Positions 28,034 through 36,218 of a stretch of 64,000 nt of DNA are shown here, piece after piece. The notes under the pieces were generated by a model. That model made no database searches. It saw only the letters and a program-made list of their open reading frames with translations, and had not been told where the DNA came from. Each line of letters opens with the position of its first letter. Position 1 is the stretch's first letter. The translations under genes were made by a program, and so were the position numbers. The DNA is from a virus, in the IMG/VR virus record IMGVR_UViG_3300031669_000014, positions 16,565-80,564 of that record; one strand, written 5' to 3'.

Positions 28034-28210
28034 TTAGACGGTTGTCGGGGACGCATCAGGCATCAGCCTTTCTTTGCTTGTTGTGATTTGGGCGGTTCTA
28101 TCATCGTAATTTGTTCCGCATCTAGGGCAATCCCAGATGTATAAATTGCTGCGGGGAATAACTGTAGCCTCCATTCCTGTGTTGCACTCAGGACACTGCA
28201 AATAGAGCAC
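28034..28210 (-). CDS. Zinc-ribbon protein in the lysis region
   Basis: A 58-aa protein with QCPECNTGMEA and DCPRCGTNYDD, a full zinc ribbon. GTG 28210 has AAGGGGG upstream. It lies between amidase and holin genes. Function unknown. Confidence 0.7.
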   Translation of the reverse strand: MLYLQCPECNTGMEATVIPRSNLYIWDCPRCGTNYDDRTAQITTSKERLMPDASPTTV

Positions 28211-28227
28211 CCCCTTTTTCGTGGTTA

Positions 28228-28920
28228 TCAGCCTTTCATCTTGTCGTACTCGTACAGCACCCGGATAAGCGCATAAAAATCCTCGCTTCGATTCTCCGGA
28301 GAAACAACAAGACTATGCGCCACAGCCCACATTAGCGCCTCTTTGGCCCAATCAGGAACCACAGTAGCCACCTCACCTTTCCACGCGCATCCCAGTGCCC
28401 GGGCGATACCCTTGGCGTAGGCGCCGGCCAGACCATCAAGAAAAACTTCGTTTTTTAACTTCGCAGCGTCGAATTGGTTAGAAATGAATAGGTTCTCAAA
28501 CAACATCGCTGGCATTAACGTATCCCGGAGAACAGCAAAATTAGCCGTCTTTTTGCCACGGTCCACGAAGCCATACTGCCGGTAAAAGTTAGCTACTTCA
28601 GTGTGTACGTAGAAGCGAAGATTATCGGCTTTCTGGCTACCTGGGTAAGTGAAACTCTCAAAACCGGTGGCGGACGCGTTTACTGCGCTATTGACGTGGA
28701 TGCTCAAAAAGAAATCAGCCTCCGGGTAAACGTTGGCCGCGATGCAAATATCAGCCAGTTTGTTTTCATGCACCGTCACGTTATCAATCCCATATAGCGG
28801 CAATTTAGCGGCAATCTTGCTGCATATGTTTACGTCAATGTCGGCCTCGTGGATACCGTTTCCGACGGCGCCAGGATCAAGATTGTCAAAGTGCCCAGGA
28901 TTTTGAATTACAAGTGCCAT
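28228..28920 (-). CDS. N-acetylmuramoyl-L-alanine amidase (endolysin)
   Basis: A 230-aa Amidase_3 enzyme. Expected zinc ligands and catalytic residues are visible: H10 (NPGHFDN), E25 (HEADID), H75 (SIHVNS) and E142 (LFENLF). The C-terminal 50 residues form a short helical extension that may bind the wall. It cuts the bond between muramic acid and the peptide at lysis. There is no signal peptide, so release depends on the holin-like proteins. Confidence 0.92.
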   Translation of the reverse strand: MALVIQNPGHFDNLDPGAVGNGIHEADIDVNICSKIAAKLPLYGIDNVTVHENKLADICIAANVYPEADFFLSIHVNSAVNASATGFESFTYPGSQKADNLRFYVHTEVANFYRQYGFVDRGKKTANFAVLRDTLMPAMLFENLFISNQFDAAKLKNEVFLDGLAGAYAKGIARALGCAWKGEVATVVPDWAKEALMWAVAHSLVVSPENRSEDFYALIRVLYEYDKMKG

Positions 28921-28930
28921 AAATATCCCC

Positions 28931-29206
28931 CTATTTTATTATTACTAAAGCCATTACCGCTGCGACAATAGCCGCTACAACCCCGGCGATTGATGTGTTA
29001 ACCACGATATCCCAACGCTTACGTGGGGTTTCGGTTATCTTGTCAATTTTCTTTTTCACATCATCCAGGGTTATCTTGATATACTGTAATGTCACTTCCG
29101 TTCGTCCAGCATTGACATCTTGGGCGCCCTGGTCCTTCTGTAATTTGTTGATGTCTCTCTCAGCAGAATCCATCCGCTTTTCGAGCTTACAGTTAATACA
29201 GTCCAT
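28931..29206 (-). CDS. XhlA-like holin-associated protein
   Basis: A 91-aa protein with a DCINCKLEKRMDSAE start, a coiled coil (INKLQKDQ, LDDVKKKIDKI) and one C-terminal membrane span (TSIAGVVAAIVAAVMALV). This is the layout of PBSX XhlA-type proteins. ATG 29206 has AGGAGG seven bases upstream. Confidence 0.75.
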   Translation of the reverse strand: MDCINCKLEKRMDSAERDINKLQKDQGAQDVNAGRTEVTLQYIKITLDDVKKKIDKITETPRKRWDIVVNTSIAGVVAAIVAAVMALVIIK

Positions 29207-29217
29207 TATGGGGCCTC

Positions 29218-29277
29218 CTACTCCTTTGGGGGTTTTATGGGTTTTTTTGGTTTCGGTGGTTTGGGATACTTTTGCAT
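29218..29277 (-). CDS. 19-aa Pro/Lys-rich peptide
   Basis: The ATG at 29277 overlaps the TAA of the upstream gene (TAATG), with GGAGG nine bases before. The product alternates Lys and Pro (KYPKPPKPKKPIKPPKE). Translational coupling supports expression; function unknown. Confidence 0.4.
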   Translation of the reverse strand: MQKYPKPPKPKKPIKPPKE

Positions 29278-29546
29278 TATTCATTACCTCCACTCTGATT
29301 ATTGTTTACGTTTTGATTATTGCTTTGTGTTTGGGTTACTGCGGGTGGTTCTGGATACTGGTAATCAGTCCTAAAATACAACCATGCGGTACCCATGATG
29401 GTAAACGAAAAGGCCAGCATTGCCACTATGAAAGCGGTTACTAGCCTTTTGTTTATCTCATCAGTCTTGGTTATGATCCGGTCGAATAGCCGGATATTTT
29501 CTACTAACAGCGCGGAGATTTCTTTTTGCTCCGTCGTCTTGTCCAC
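29277..29546 (-). CDS. Small membrane protein of the lysis region
   Basis: An 89-aa protein: amphipathic N-terminal helix, one membrane span at residues 36-57 (TAFIVAMLAFSFTIMGTAW) and an Asn/Gln-rich outer tail (NNQNVNNNQSGGNE). Possibly part of the holin/antiholin set. The gap to the tail gene contains a structured element and a plus-strand gene. Confidence 0.6.
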   Translation of the reverse strand: MDKTTEQKEISALLVENIRLFDRIITKTDEINKRLVTAFIVAMLAFSFTIMGTAWLYFRTDYQYPEPPAVTQTQSNNQNVNNNQSGGNE

Positions 29547-29618
29547 CCCCTGGTGAAATTTTACAAAAAGGAAATGCCTGACATGGACGCCTCCCGGTAA
29601 AGATGGTACTATTTAGGA

Positions 29619-29681
29619 GTAGGCAACAGAGGTTTCAGCTCTGTTAAAACCCGCCGGGGCCACCCCCTGGGCGGGGCCTAC
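29619..29681 (-). ncRNA. Closed three-way junction / terminator element
   Basis: All arms pair: GTAGGC (29619-29624) with GCCTAC (29676-29681) closes two hairpins, AACAGAG/CTCTGTT (29625-29645, 7-base loop) and CCCGCC-GGGG/CCCC-GGCGGG (29650-29675). On the minus strand the GC-rich arm is followed by TTTT, so it may act as a terminator for the virion genes. On the plus strand the element ends in CACCA, tRNA-like, but it lacks D and T arms. A further hairpin lies at 29693-29716. Confidence 0.5.
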
Positions 29682-29717
29682 ACCAACTAAGAAGGGGAGG
29701 GAATTAAACCTCCCCTC

Positions 29718-29747
29718 TTGCATTGAATAAGGTACTCGGCGTATAAT
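29718..29747 (+). promoter_or_regulatory. Plus-strand promoter of the 29.8 kb gene
   Basis: TTGCAT (29718-29723), 18-bp spacer, TATAAT (29742-29747), then AAAGGAGGT and the ATG at 29772. Confidence 0.55.
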
Positions 29748-29771
29748 CTCCAATAAAGGAGGTAGTTGAGA

Positions 29772-29996
29772 ATGAAGGATTATCTATATCCGCTGTGGCC
29801 CCTTTTTGTCTTAGCTTTCTTGGTTTATGGTTTTGAAATGGGTTTTGTTGTTATAAACCGCATTAAAGAAAAAGCGGGACAACTATTAGAAAGAAGGTGG
29901 ATTGGTTCTATAATCGCTTTAGTTTTTATGCTAGTCCTTTTTGCACTAATGGGGCACTTTAACGGGCCATATGTGGATAATCTTTGGGGTTTCTAG
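29772..29996 (+). CDS. Two-span membrane protein, plus-strand moron
   Basis: A 74-aa protein with spans at residues about 6-26 (WPLFVLAFLVYGFEMGFVV) and 44-62 (IIALVFMLVLFALMG). ATG 29772 has GGAGGT eight bases upstream. It lies opposite to all neighbours, ends one base from the stop of the 29997 gene and has its own promoter, as expected of a prophage-expressed gene, possibly superinfection exclusion. Function unproven. Confidence 0.65.
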   Translation: MKDYLYPLWPLFVLAFLVYGFEMGFVVINRIKEKAGQLLERRWIGSIIALVFMLVLFALMGHFNGPYVDNLWGF

Positions 29997-32900
29997 CTAC
30001 TTTCTTACTGCTATCCCTCCGCCTTTCTTGTAAACCCGTTCACCCCGGGCCTTCAATATCTGCGTTTTAGCCGCTTCATTGGCGTCGGACATAACATCTT
30101 TCATCCGCTTAGCCGCCTCTGCCGGTTTCATGTTTTCCGACATCCTCGCGAATCCTTTCTGCGTTAATTCCCCTACAAGACGTTGATAATCTGCATATTC
30201 CTGCCCGGTCAAAACAAACGACTTGCCGCTTACGGTGATCTTCTTCGGCATCACCCGGGGGATTTGACTTGTCTCCCCGGTCTGCTCGTAAATCTTGTTG
30301 ACCATGCCCACCTCGCGGGATGGATTGTACTGGTTTGTAAATGCCGGGTTCAAGAATACATTAAACGGGCCATTACTTCCCCCTTGGTAAGTTTCTAGCG
30401 GCTGCCCCAAGGTACCGTATTTCACCGGGAGGTTACCAGCTAACCCAGGTATTTTGTTCCCTACCCTGTTAAGCGCTTCCTGGGTTTTATTCGGGTCGTA
30501 AGTCTCTCTCCGCTGGTTGTCGGATAGTTGCTTAACCTGATTCAATAGTGTTGGGATAAACGAGGCCGGGACGCCCTCCAGGACCTTAATCAAACCCTGT
30601 TCAGCGTTACCGTAGCCGCCGCCAAAAAGGGTTTGGATACCCTGCACTACCGGCTGGTCTGCAAAGGCGTTTATACCCGTTCCCAGGGCTTGCAGGATGG
30701 TTCCGGCAAGTCCAGCCGCGCTTCCTTTATTGGCGTCCACGTCTGCGCCGATAGCCAAGGGGATCGCCTGGGGTTGGAACCAATCGAAACTGACGATAGT
30801 ATCGCCCTTTTGAGTTTTCGTGTCGCCGCCGAACACCAGACGCTTTAAGGCCGAGGCATTAAGGCGGTATTCGCCAAATCCTTGTTCCCTATTTAGTTCG
30901 GCCAAGTCACGATCCTCTGGCGGTCTGCCAGTAATGATTCCTAATTTATGCAGGAGCGCACCGGTACCGAATAAAGCGGTAGACCCGACGAGCGCCCGGG
31001 AGAACGATTCAACAAAAGCCTTCTGGTTAAACTGCTGTTTGACAAGTGGTCTTGCTGCTTCCAGGATGGTCTTGACAAATCCAGCCGGGGAATAATCAAT
31101 CCCACGCATCAAAAGGTTGGCCGGGGTACGAGGATATTTGACAATAAAATCACCTGCGCCAAATTCCTTGCTACCGGTTACTTTGTTTAGTAACTGTTTT
31201 ATCCCTACGAACAATTTGCTTAAACCGTTATCGTCCTGGAATGTTTTATACAATCCGTCCAGGTGGGCGACATTTCTCATTTCCTCGGTTGGCGCGTTTA
31301 CCTTCGCCGCCCTCATCTGATTAAGCAGACTTTCCTCATAGGCCCCCTGATAGAACGCCCGGTCTGATGCTCTCAATTCGATATTGAGTGCCTTTTCCGC
31401 AAACCCTAACGGGCCCTTGCGGAATGTCCTGCCCAGTGGAATATCAAACTTTCCAGTTAAGCCGGAAGTGTCAACCCCTAAAAGGGCGTCCTCCAGGCCG
31501 TGCTTCCACCCCTGCTTGAATCCCTTCGCCTGTGCGCCAAGGCTCGGCAATACTTTTGTACGCTGGCCGGTCGCCAGTGATAGTGCCTTATCAACGCCAG
31601 CACCGACAACGCCACTGACATTTTCCATACCGGCAAATCCAAAGTTACCAACTATATTCCGGATTGCCGTCTTGGGGTTCAAAAGCTGGGCCATAGTCTG
31701 GATTGAGGCCACCTTACGCAGGAATGGAACGGGAACCTGTGCTGCAATAAGATCAAGGGTCTTGGCTATGGCAATGTCTTTGTCCCTACCATCGGACATA
31801 CTGCCAATCTGTTCCATACGGGTTTTGATGTCACCCATGATTTCAGGTTTAACCTGAATTTTTTGGGTTAACTTACCGGAAGTATTTTCAAGATCGCGAT
31901 TGATGCTACTTATCGTTTTGACGTAATGCTTCTGCATTCCCTCCGGGGTCATCTTCCCCCAAAGGCGTAAAGACTGAATGGCCTGGCCTTGAGTAGTAGC
32001 CGTCTGTGATATGTTCTGAATTAAATCTGTGGCGTCCTCAAAACGTCCTTCCGCGTTTGCCTTCTGAACAAGTTTCAGAGCAACGGTGTTTGATAGGTCG
32101 GTACCAGGGTTCTCCCGGACGAACCTTTCAGCTTGGCGCACATCGGTATTGATGATTCTGTCTGCCAATTGAATGGTTCTTTCATTGCTATGAACATCGT
32201 AAGCGCCTTGCCCCCCGGGAACCATTTCATTGATTAAACCGCGCTGTACTTCCGGGGGCGTACCCTCGGCCTTTGCCGCACTTACCCCAAGACTACGGAC
32301 ACGCTGACCATTTGCCAGGGGCTCCATTTTCTCAGGAATGCGGCGTATAGGACTAATGCCCTGCGGCAATATCCCTCGCCCACCAACCCCAGTTATTGCA
32401 TTATCTGCAACAACTGACGGTACCGCACCCTCCGGGGGCGTCCCGCCAAGTATGCGCTCACGGCCAGGTCCGACAAGTTTGGTAGGTTCCGGTATCGCCC
32501 CCGCTGCCTGCCCTAATCTGCTAAACTGTGCCTCATTTGCCGCCTGTTGACGTAATCCCGGCCTACCTTGTATTGCCTCGACATCGTTCATGAGCTTAGG
32601 TAAGTCAATACCAGTGTTGGCCTTGATATCAGCCAAAGCCGCCTCAACCGTTGTCCCCGGGGGGTACGCCGCAAGTACATCATTGTGCTTGACGAAATTC
32701 TGCGCTGTCTGGATTCCCTCGTTAAGGCGATCCATTGCCGCCTTTTCGGTACCCGGGAGACGAAGAGAAGTAAACGGCTTTTGCGGCGCTGTATCTACCC
32801 CAGGAGAAACTTCCGGTATTGGCAGGGTAGATTCTGCCCCCGGTACCCCTCCCGGCCTCCTGAGCGATTCCAGCGCCTTCCCGCCGCCATGCAACAACAT

Positions 32901-33671
32901 ACCCAGCAGCGCATTAGATGCCGCCGCAGTTCCAGCCTCGCCGAGGTTAAACGGACGGTCATTTGCCAGCGCCCGGGTTGCCTCATAGGGTAACGTGGTC
33001 ATACCGACCTTTAGTCCGGTCTGTGCTATCTGCGGAAGTACGTTAAGTTTGGGGATAAGCGGCAAGGCGCCGCTAATGGCATGTTCCGTGCCACCCCATA
33101 GCTTCGCTCCTGCGCTGGCAGGATTACCGGCAAATCCCATGATATTACCAGCAAAGTCAGCCGTGATATCACCGAATTTACTTCCGGTTGTCACCTTGTC
33201 GGGTCGGTCCATCATGCCCATTACTTCTGACCCGGCCTGACCTGCACGATTAAACCACGAACCTTGCGGTTGCGGGGTTCCCGGTTTCGGGTATAGCTGG
33301 GGATACAACTCCTGCCTAATTGGCTCGTATTGTGCGTTTGATTTTTGATTGAAGTACCGGATCTCATTCATCGGGTTTTTGACAAAATTAGCAATCTGCT
33401 TAAAAAATGGCCGACTTGGTTCCGGTTGCGCCTGTGCCGGTGGGGCTACCGGTGCATCAATAAATAACTCGCTGGCTAGGCGCTTTATCTCTGGTGATCC
33501 TTCGCCCGGGATATCGGAACCGGGTGCGGGTGTAGGCTTTGGCGGTGGGGGCGTATACCCAATGGTATCCAGCTGCCTCCTCCAGTTGTCGTCAAGTTTA
33601 TCATAGTTGATGGTTCCGTTATTAACGTCATCTGCCAACACCTGTAAAGCAAACCTGGGAATGTAAGCCAC
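29997..33671 (-). CDS. Large internal virion / polyvalent protein
   Basis: A 1224-aa protein (GTG 33671 overlapping the upstream TAG; GTG 33695 is possible). It has a Pro-rich N-terminus, long helical regions, and a C-terminal half with LNPKTAIRNIVGNFGFAG, HGLEDALLGVD and KYPRTPANLLMRG, which resembles the large polyvalent protein-associated domain (LPD38-like) of podovirus internal proteins. Hydrophobic segments near FSRALVGSTALFGTGALLH fit membrane insertion during DNA ejection. Probably packed in the head and ejected with the DNA. Confidence 0.7.
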   Translation of the reverse strand: MAYIPRFALQVLADDVNNGTINYDKLDDNWRRQLDTIGYTPPPPKPTPAPGSDIPGEGSPEIKRLASELFIDAPVAPPAQAQPEPSRPFFKQIANFVKNPMNEIRYFNQKSNAQYEPIRQELYPQLYPKPGTPQPQGSWFNRAGQAGSEVMGMMDRPDKVTTGSKFGDITADFAGNIMGFAGNPASAGAKLWGGTEHAISGALPLIPKLNVLPQIAQTGLKVGMTTLPYEATRALANDRPFNLGEAGTAAASNALLGMLLHGGGKALESLRRPGGVPGAESTLPIPEVSPGVDTAPQKPFTSLRLPGTEKAAMDRLNEGIQTAQNFVKHNDVLAAYPPGTTVEAALADIKANTGIDLPKLMNDVEAIQGRPGLRQQAANEAQFSRLGQAAGAIPEPTKLVGPGRERILGGTPPEGAVPSVVADNAITGVGGRGILPQGISPIRRIPEKMEPLANGQRVRSLGVSAAKAEGTPPEVQRGLINEMVPGGQGAYDVHSNERTIQLADRIINTDVRQAERFVRENPGTDLSNTVALKLVQKANAEGRFEDATDLIQNISQTATTQGQAIQSLRLWGKMTPEGMQKHYVKTISSINRDLENTSGKLTQKIQVKPEIMGDIKTRMEQIGSMSDGRDKDIAIAKTLDLIAAQVPVPFLRKVASIQTMAQLLNPKTAIRNIVGNFGFAGMENVSGVVGAGVDKALSLATGQRTKVLPSLGAQAKGFKQGWKHGLEDALLGVDTSGLTGKFDIPLGRTFRKGPLGFAEKALNIELRASDRAFYQGAYEESLLNQMRAAKVNAPTEEMRNVAHLDGLYKTFQDDNGLSKLFVGIKQLLNKVTGSKEFGAGDFIVKYPRTPANLLMRGIDYSPAGFVKTILEAARPLVKQQFNQKAFVESFSRALVGSTALFGTGALLHKLGIITGRPPEDRDLAELNREQGFGEYRLNASALKRLVFGGDTKTQKGDTIVSFDWFQPQAIPLAIGADVDANKGSAAGLAGTILQALGTGINAFADQPVVQGIQTLFGGGYGNAEQGLIKVLEGVPASFIPTLLNQVKQLSDNQRRETYDPNKTQEALNRVGNKIPGLAGNLPVKYGTLGQPLETYQGGSNGPFNVFLNPAFTNQYNPSREVGMVNKIYEQTGETSQIPRVMPKKITVSGKSFVLTGQEYADYQRLVGELTQKGFARMSENMKPAEAAKRMKDVMSDANEAAKTQILKARGERVYKKGGGIAVRK

Positions 33672-33943
33672 TAGTATCCACCCCTGCTTTCCCACCCCTG
33701 CAATGCGTTCTGTGGGGTTCCATATCGCTTCTTAATATAGCCAATGGAAGATATGATGTTGTCCACCGGGTTGTAAATGTCACCGTGCCCCTCCACGGCG
33801 TTCTCCTGGAAGGTAGATGGAAGCATTTGTAAAATTCCCGTAGCGTGTTCACCGCCAACCGACACGGGATTAACGATCCCCGGGCGAAGGCTGGATTCCT
33901 TCTCAGCAAGCGTCCTCAATGCAGGAGCCCAGTCTGCCCCCAC
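33671..33943 (-). CDS. SLT lysozyme domain, start unclear
   Basis: The 90 codons from GTG 33943 contain the lytic transglycosylase domain: AEKESSLRPGIVNP (catalytic Glu), GILQMLPSTFQ, HGDIYNPVDNIISSIGYI and KKRYGTPQNALQGW. The frame stays open upstream to about 34052 and the homology extends there (VDDWISQAIN), but no ATG, GTG or TTG exists. So the domain may be made by a -1 frameshift from the 557-aa protein or start at ATT. It would open the wall for DNA entry. Confidence 0.7.
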   Translation of the reverse strand: MGADWAPALRTLAEKESSLRPGIVNPVSVGGEHATGILQMLPSTFQENAVEGHGDIYNPVDNIISSIGYIKKRYGTPQNALQGWESRGGY

Positions 33944-33999
33944 CCCCGTAGCGTTAATGGCCTGGCTTATCCAATCATCAACACCGCCAGGGGCAGAGG

Positions 34000-35673
34000 C
34001 TACTGAGGGTTTCCAGTGGGGAGGCCGTAGCGCTCCTGTGTTAGTTGTTTAATATAGGCATCATAAACCCAATTTGTTAGACTTGGGTCATTTAATACCC
34101 GCTCGTCTTTGTTGGTTAAATCCCTGGCCTTCGCGGCAATATTAGCCTGGTCGGATTGATCGTTTCGCCCAATTTGATAATCTTGATATTGGGTTATGCC
34201 ACCGCTACTACCAGTATTCGGGTTATAGTAAGGTTTGTTAATTTCATATTCTTGCTTTTGCTTCGCAAGGGCAAGCTCGGCTTCTTTGATCGACTGGTTG
34301 AACGCATCGGACTTGGTTTTAGCCGCCGTTTCTTCCCGCTGTAAGCCAAGTTGATCATTCTGTAAGCCAAGAGTTTGATTAAACTGACTAGTCTGCCTTG
34401 CCTGATCCTGCCACCAGCGAGTCCATTCATCCTGGCTTTGGGTTGCCTGGCTCAAGAGGTTTGTTTTTTGACCAGCTGCCCACTGATTTGTCTGCATTTG
34501 GTTCTGTGTTAAGTTGCCCATAAGATTTGCACGCTGGCCGGTCATGCTCATTAATGCACTGTTTAGTTGATCTTGGAGTTGCGACATCCTTCCCGCTAGA
34601 AGTTTTTCCTCTGCGCTCATTTGGCCTGTCAAGAGTCGATTTTCCTCTTCAAGCCATATACCACTTTGGAGAAGGCCGCGCCTATTCATTTCCTCGTTTA
34701 GTTGCTGTTTACGGCGATCGATCTCTGTTCGCATTTCTTTTAATGAAGCCAATGTTGCCGGGTCAAGTTCGGAACCTTGTGCTTGAATTTGATCAATTGT
34801 TTTGGTATACATGCTGTCAAATTGCTCTATAGCTTTTTGCGCTAAAACCATGTTTTGATTAGACATCTGATCAATCATAGAAGTCATTTGCTGCATGTTA
34901 CTTAAAAAGTCAGGCATTTGCGGTGGTTGTAATATTTCCGGTTGTGGTGGTATTACGGGTTGTTCAACCGGAGCCCTCATGCCAACAAACTGATCTAGTC
35001 CTGTCTGGAAACCTTTGGATGGATCGCTGCCCCACAGGCTTTGATCGATCTGCGATATATCACCGCCACCCTGTACGTAACCTGCCCTTACATTGCTTGC
35101 ATTTTCATTTAAAAATTGCTGTTGGTCAGGAGTAGCAGGCGCATATTTACTTCCTTGGCTTCCAAGATATTCATTTATAGAAGCCGGATCATTTCTGATC
35201 ATCCCTGGAATAGCTGGTGATTCAATTGGATTTGTTTTAATGTACCCAGCCTGAACATTAATCCCCGGCGATTGAGATAGAGTTGCCGCTGGTTGCGCTG
35301 CTTGACTGACGGGTGCCTGTGCAAAATACGCCGGGTTGTCACGCTTAAAGTCCTGTGCCGCCTGGTAGTTATCATAGGCCGACGAAGGAGTCCCAGCGGC
35401 CTCTCTCTGCGATATAGCCGCAGCGTAAGCCTGTGGCCCCATATCACTGACATACTGCGAATAAGCTGGGTTTGACGATGCCTTGGTATTACTACCGGGG
35501 ATGCTGCCTGAATATACCGGATTTGACGCAGCCTTGCTAGTTGTCGCTTTCGCAGCGGGTTGACTATACGCCGGATTACTAGCCGCTTTTGGTGCGGCTG
35601 GCGTTGCCGGTTTGGACGGAGTAAACTCGCCGTAATTATTCCAGGTTCCTTGTTGTCCCTTGTAGGTTCCCAT
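34000..35673 (-). CDS. Internal virion protein, Gln-rich
   Basis: A 557-aa protein. The N-terminus has three KAxSNPxYS repeats; the middle and C-terminus are long Gln/Met-rich helices (QQMTSMIDQMSNQNM, RTEIDRRKQQLNEEM). Low-complexity helical proteins next to an SLT domain are typical of podovirus ejection proteins. Its stop at 34000 lies inside the SLT frame, in line with frameshift extension. Confidence 0.7.
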   Translation of the reverse strand: MGTYKGQQGTWNNYGEFTPSKPATPAAPKAASNPAYSQPAAKATTSKAASNPVYSGSIPGSNTKASSNPAYSQYVSDMGPQAYAAAISQREAAGTPSSAYDNYQAAQDFKRDNPAYFAQAPVSQAAQPAATLSQSPGINVQAGYIKTNPIESPAIPGMIRNDPASINEYLGSQGSKYAPATPDQQQFLNENASNVRAGYVQGGGDISQIDQSLWGSDPSKGFQTGLDQFVGMRAPVEQPVIPPQPEILQPPQMPDFLSNMQQMTSMIDQMSNQNMVLAQKAIEQFDSMYTKTIDQIQAQGSELDPATLASLKEMRTEIDRRKQQLNEEMNRRGLLQSGIWLEEENRLLTGQMSAEEKLLAGRMSQLQDQLNSALMSMTGQRANLMGNLTQNQMQTNQWAAGQKTNLLSQATQSQDEWTRWWQDQARQTSQFNQTLGLQNDQLGLQREETAAKTKSDAFNQSIKEAELALAKQKQEYEINKPYYNPNTGSSGGITQYQDYQIGRNDQSDQANIAAKARDLTNKDERVLNDPSLTNWVYDAYIKQLTQERYGLPTGNPQ

Positions 35674-35693
35674 TTTTAACTTACCCCCCCCCT

Positions 35694-36218
35694 CTAAGTA
35701 GGCACAAAGATTAATCTTGCCCCCCCGAAGGAGGCCGTTGCTGCCGCGTTAGACGTTTTATACTCACAAAAAAGGCTTGCCGCGGTCGGCATGGTTAACG
35801 CAGAGGAACGGACTGCCGCAAGGCTTGTAGCGCCTGTCCGTGTTATTGCCGATCCGGTTACCTCCGCCGATCCTATCAGGTGTGCTGTCACCGTCTGCGC
35901 TGCGTCCGATATAGCCAAAGACGCCTCAAAATACCATGATCCCCCGGTTGTTGGAAACTTCGCCGGGTCCCATGCGAATATTCCAGAGCATCTTACATAA
36001 CTTGTGCTCGTCGTGGTCGCGTCAGCCGCTGGAATCGCCAGGGGAACATGCCACTCATCAAGGTTTATTTTACTGAGCGGTATGTCATTTGCACTTAAAC
36101 TCAACTGGCTGTAAGTCACATTGGATAGATTGTTGTAAGCATTTTGAATAGTAAAAAAAATCTTCCTTAGTAAATCAGGAATATCCTTGGGTATAATAAG
36201 GTTCATTTTTTTGCTCAT
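35694..36218 (-). CDS. Virion protein, unknown
   Basis: A 174-aa protein: a helical head (IPKDIPDLLRKIFFTIQNAYNN) and a beta-rich domain with SWYFEASLAISDAAQTV and SYVRCSGIFAWDP, like a small jelly-roll seen in fibre or decoration proteins. It overlaps the upstream tail gene by 4 bp. Confidence 0.55.
   Translation of the reverse strand: MSKKMNLIIPKDIPDLLRKIFFTIQNAYNNLSNVTYSQLSLSANDIPLSKINLDEWHVPLAIPAADATTTSTSYVRCSGIFAWDPAKFPTTGGSWYFEASLAISDAAQTVTAHLIGSAEVTGSAITRTGATSLAAVRSSALTMPTAASLFCEYKTSNAAATASFGGARLIFVPT

Noticed and set aside
29619-29684. tRNA-like sequence ending in CACCA with a 7-base loop containing TTC
   Set aside because: There is no D arm or T arm and the arm order is wrong; the same bases form a complete three-way junction.
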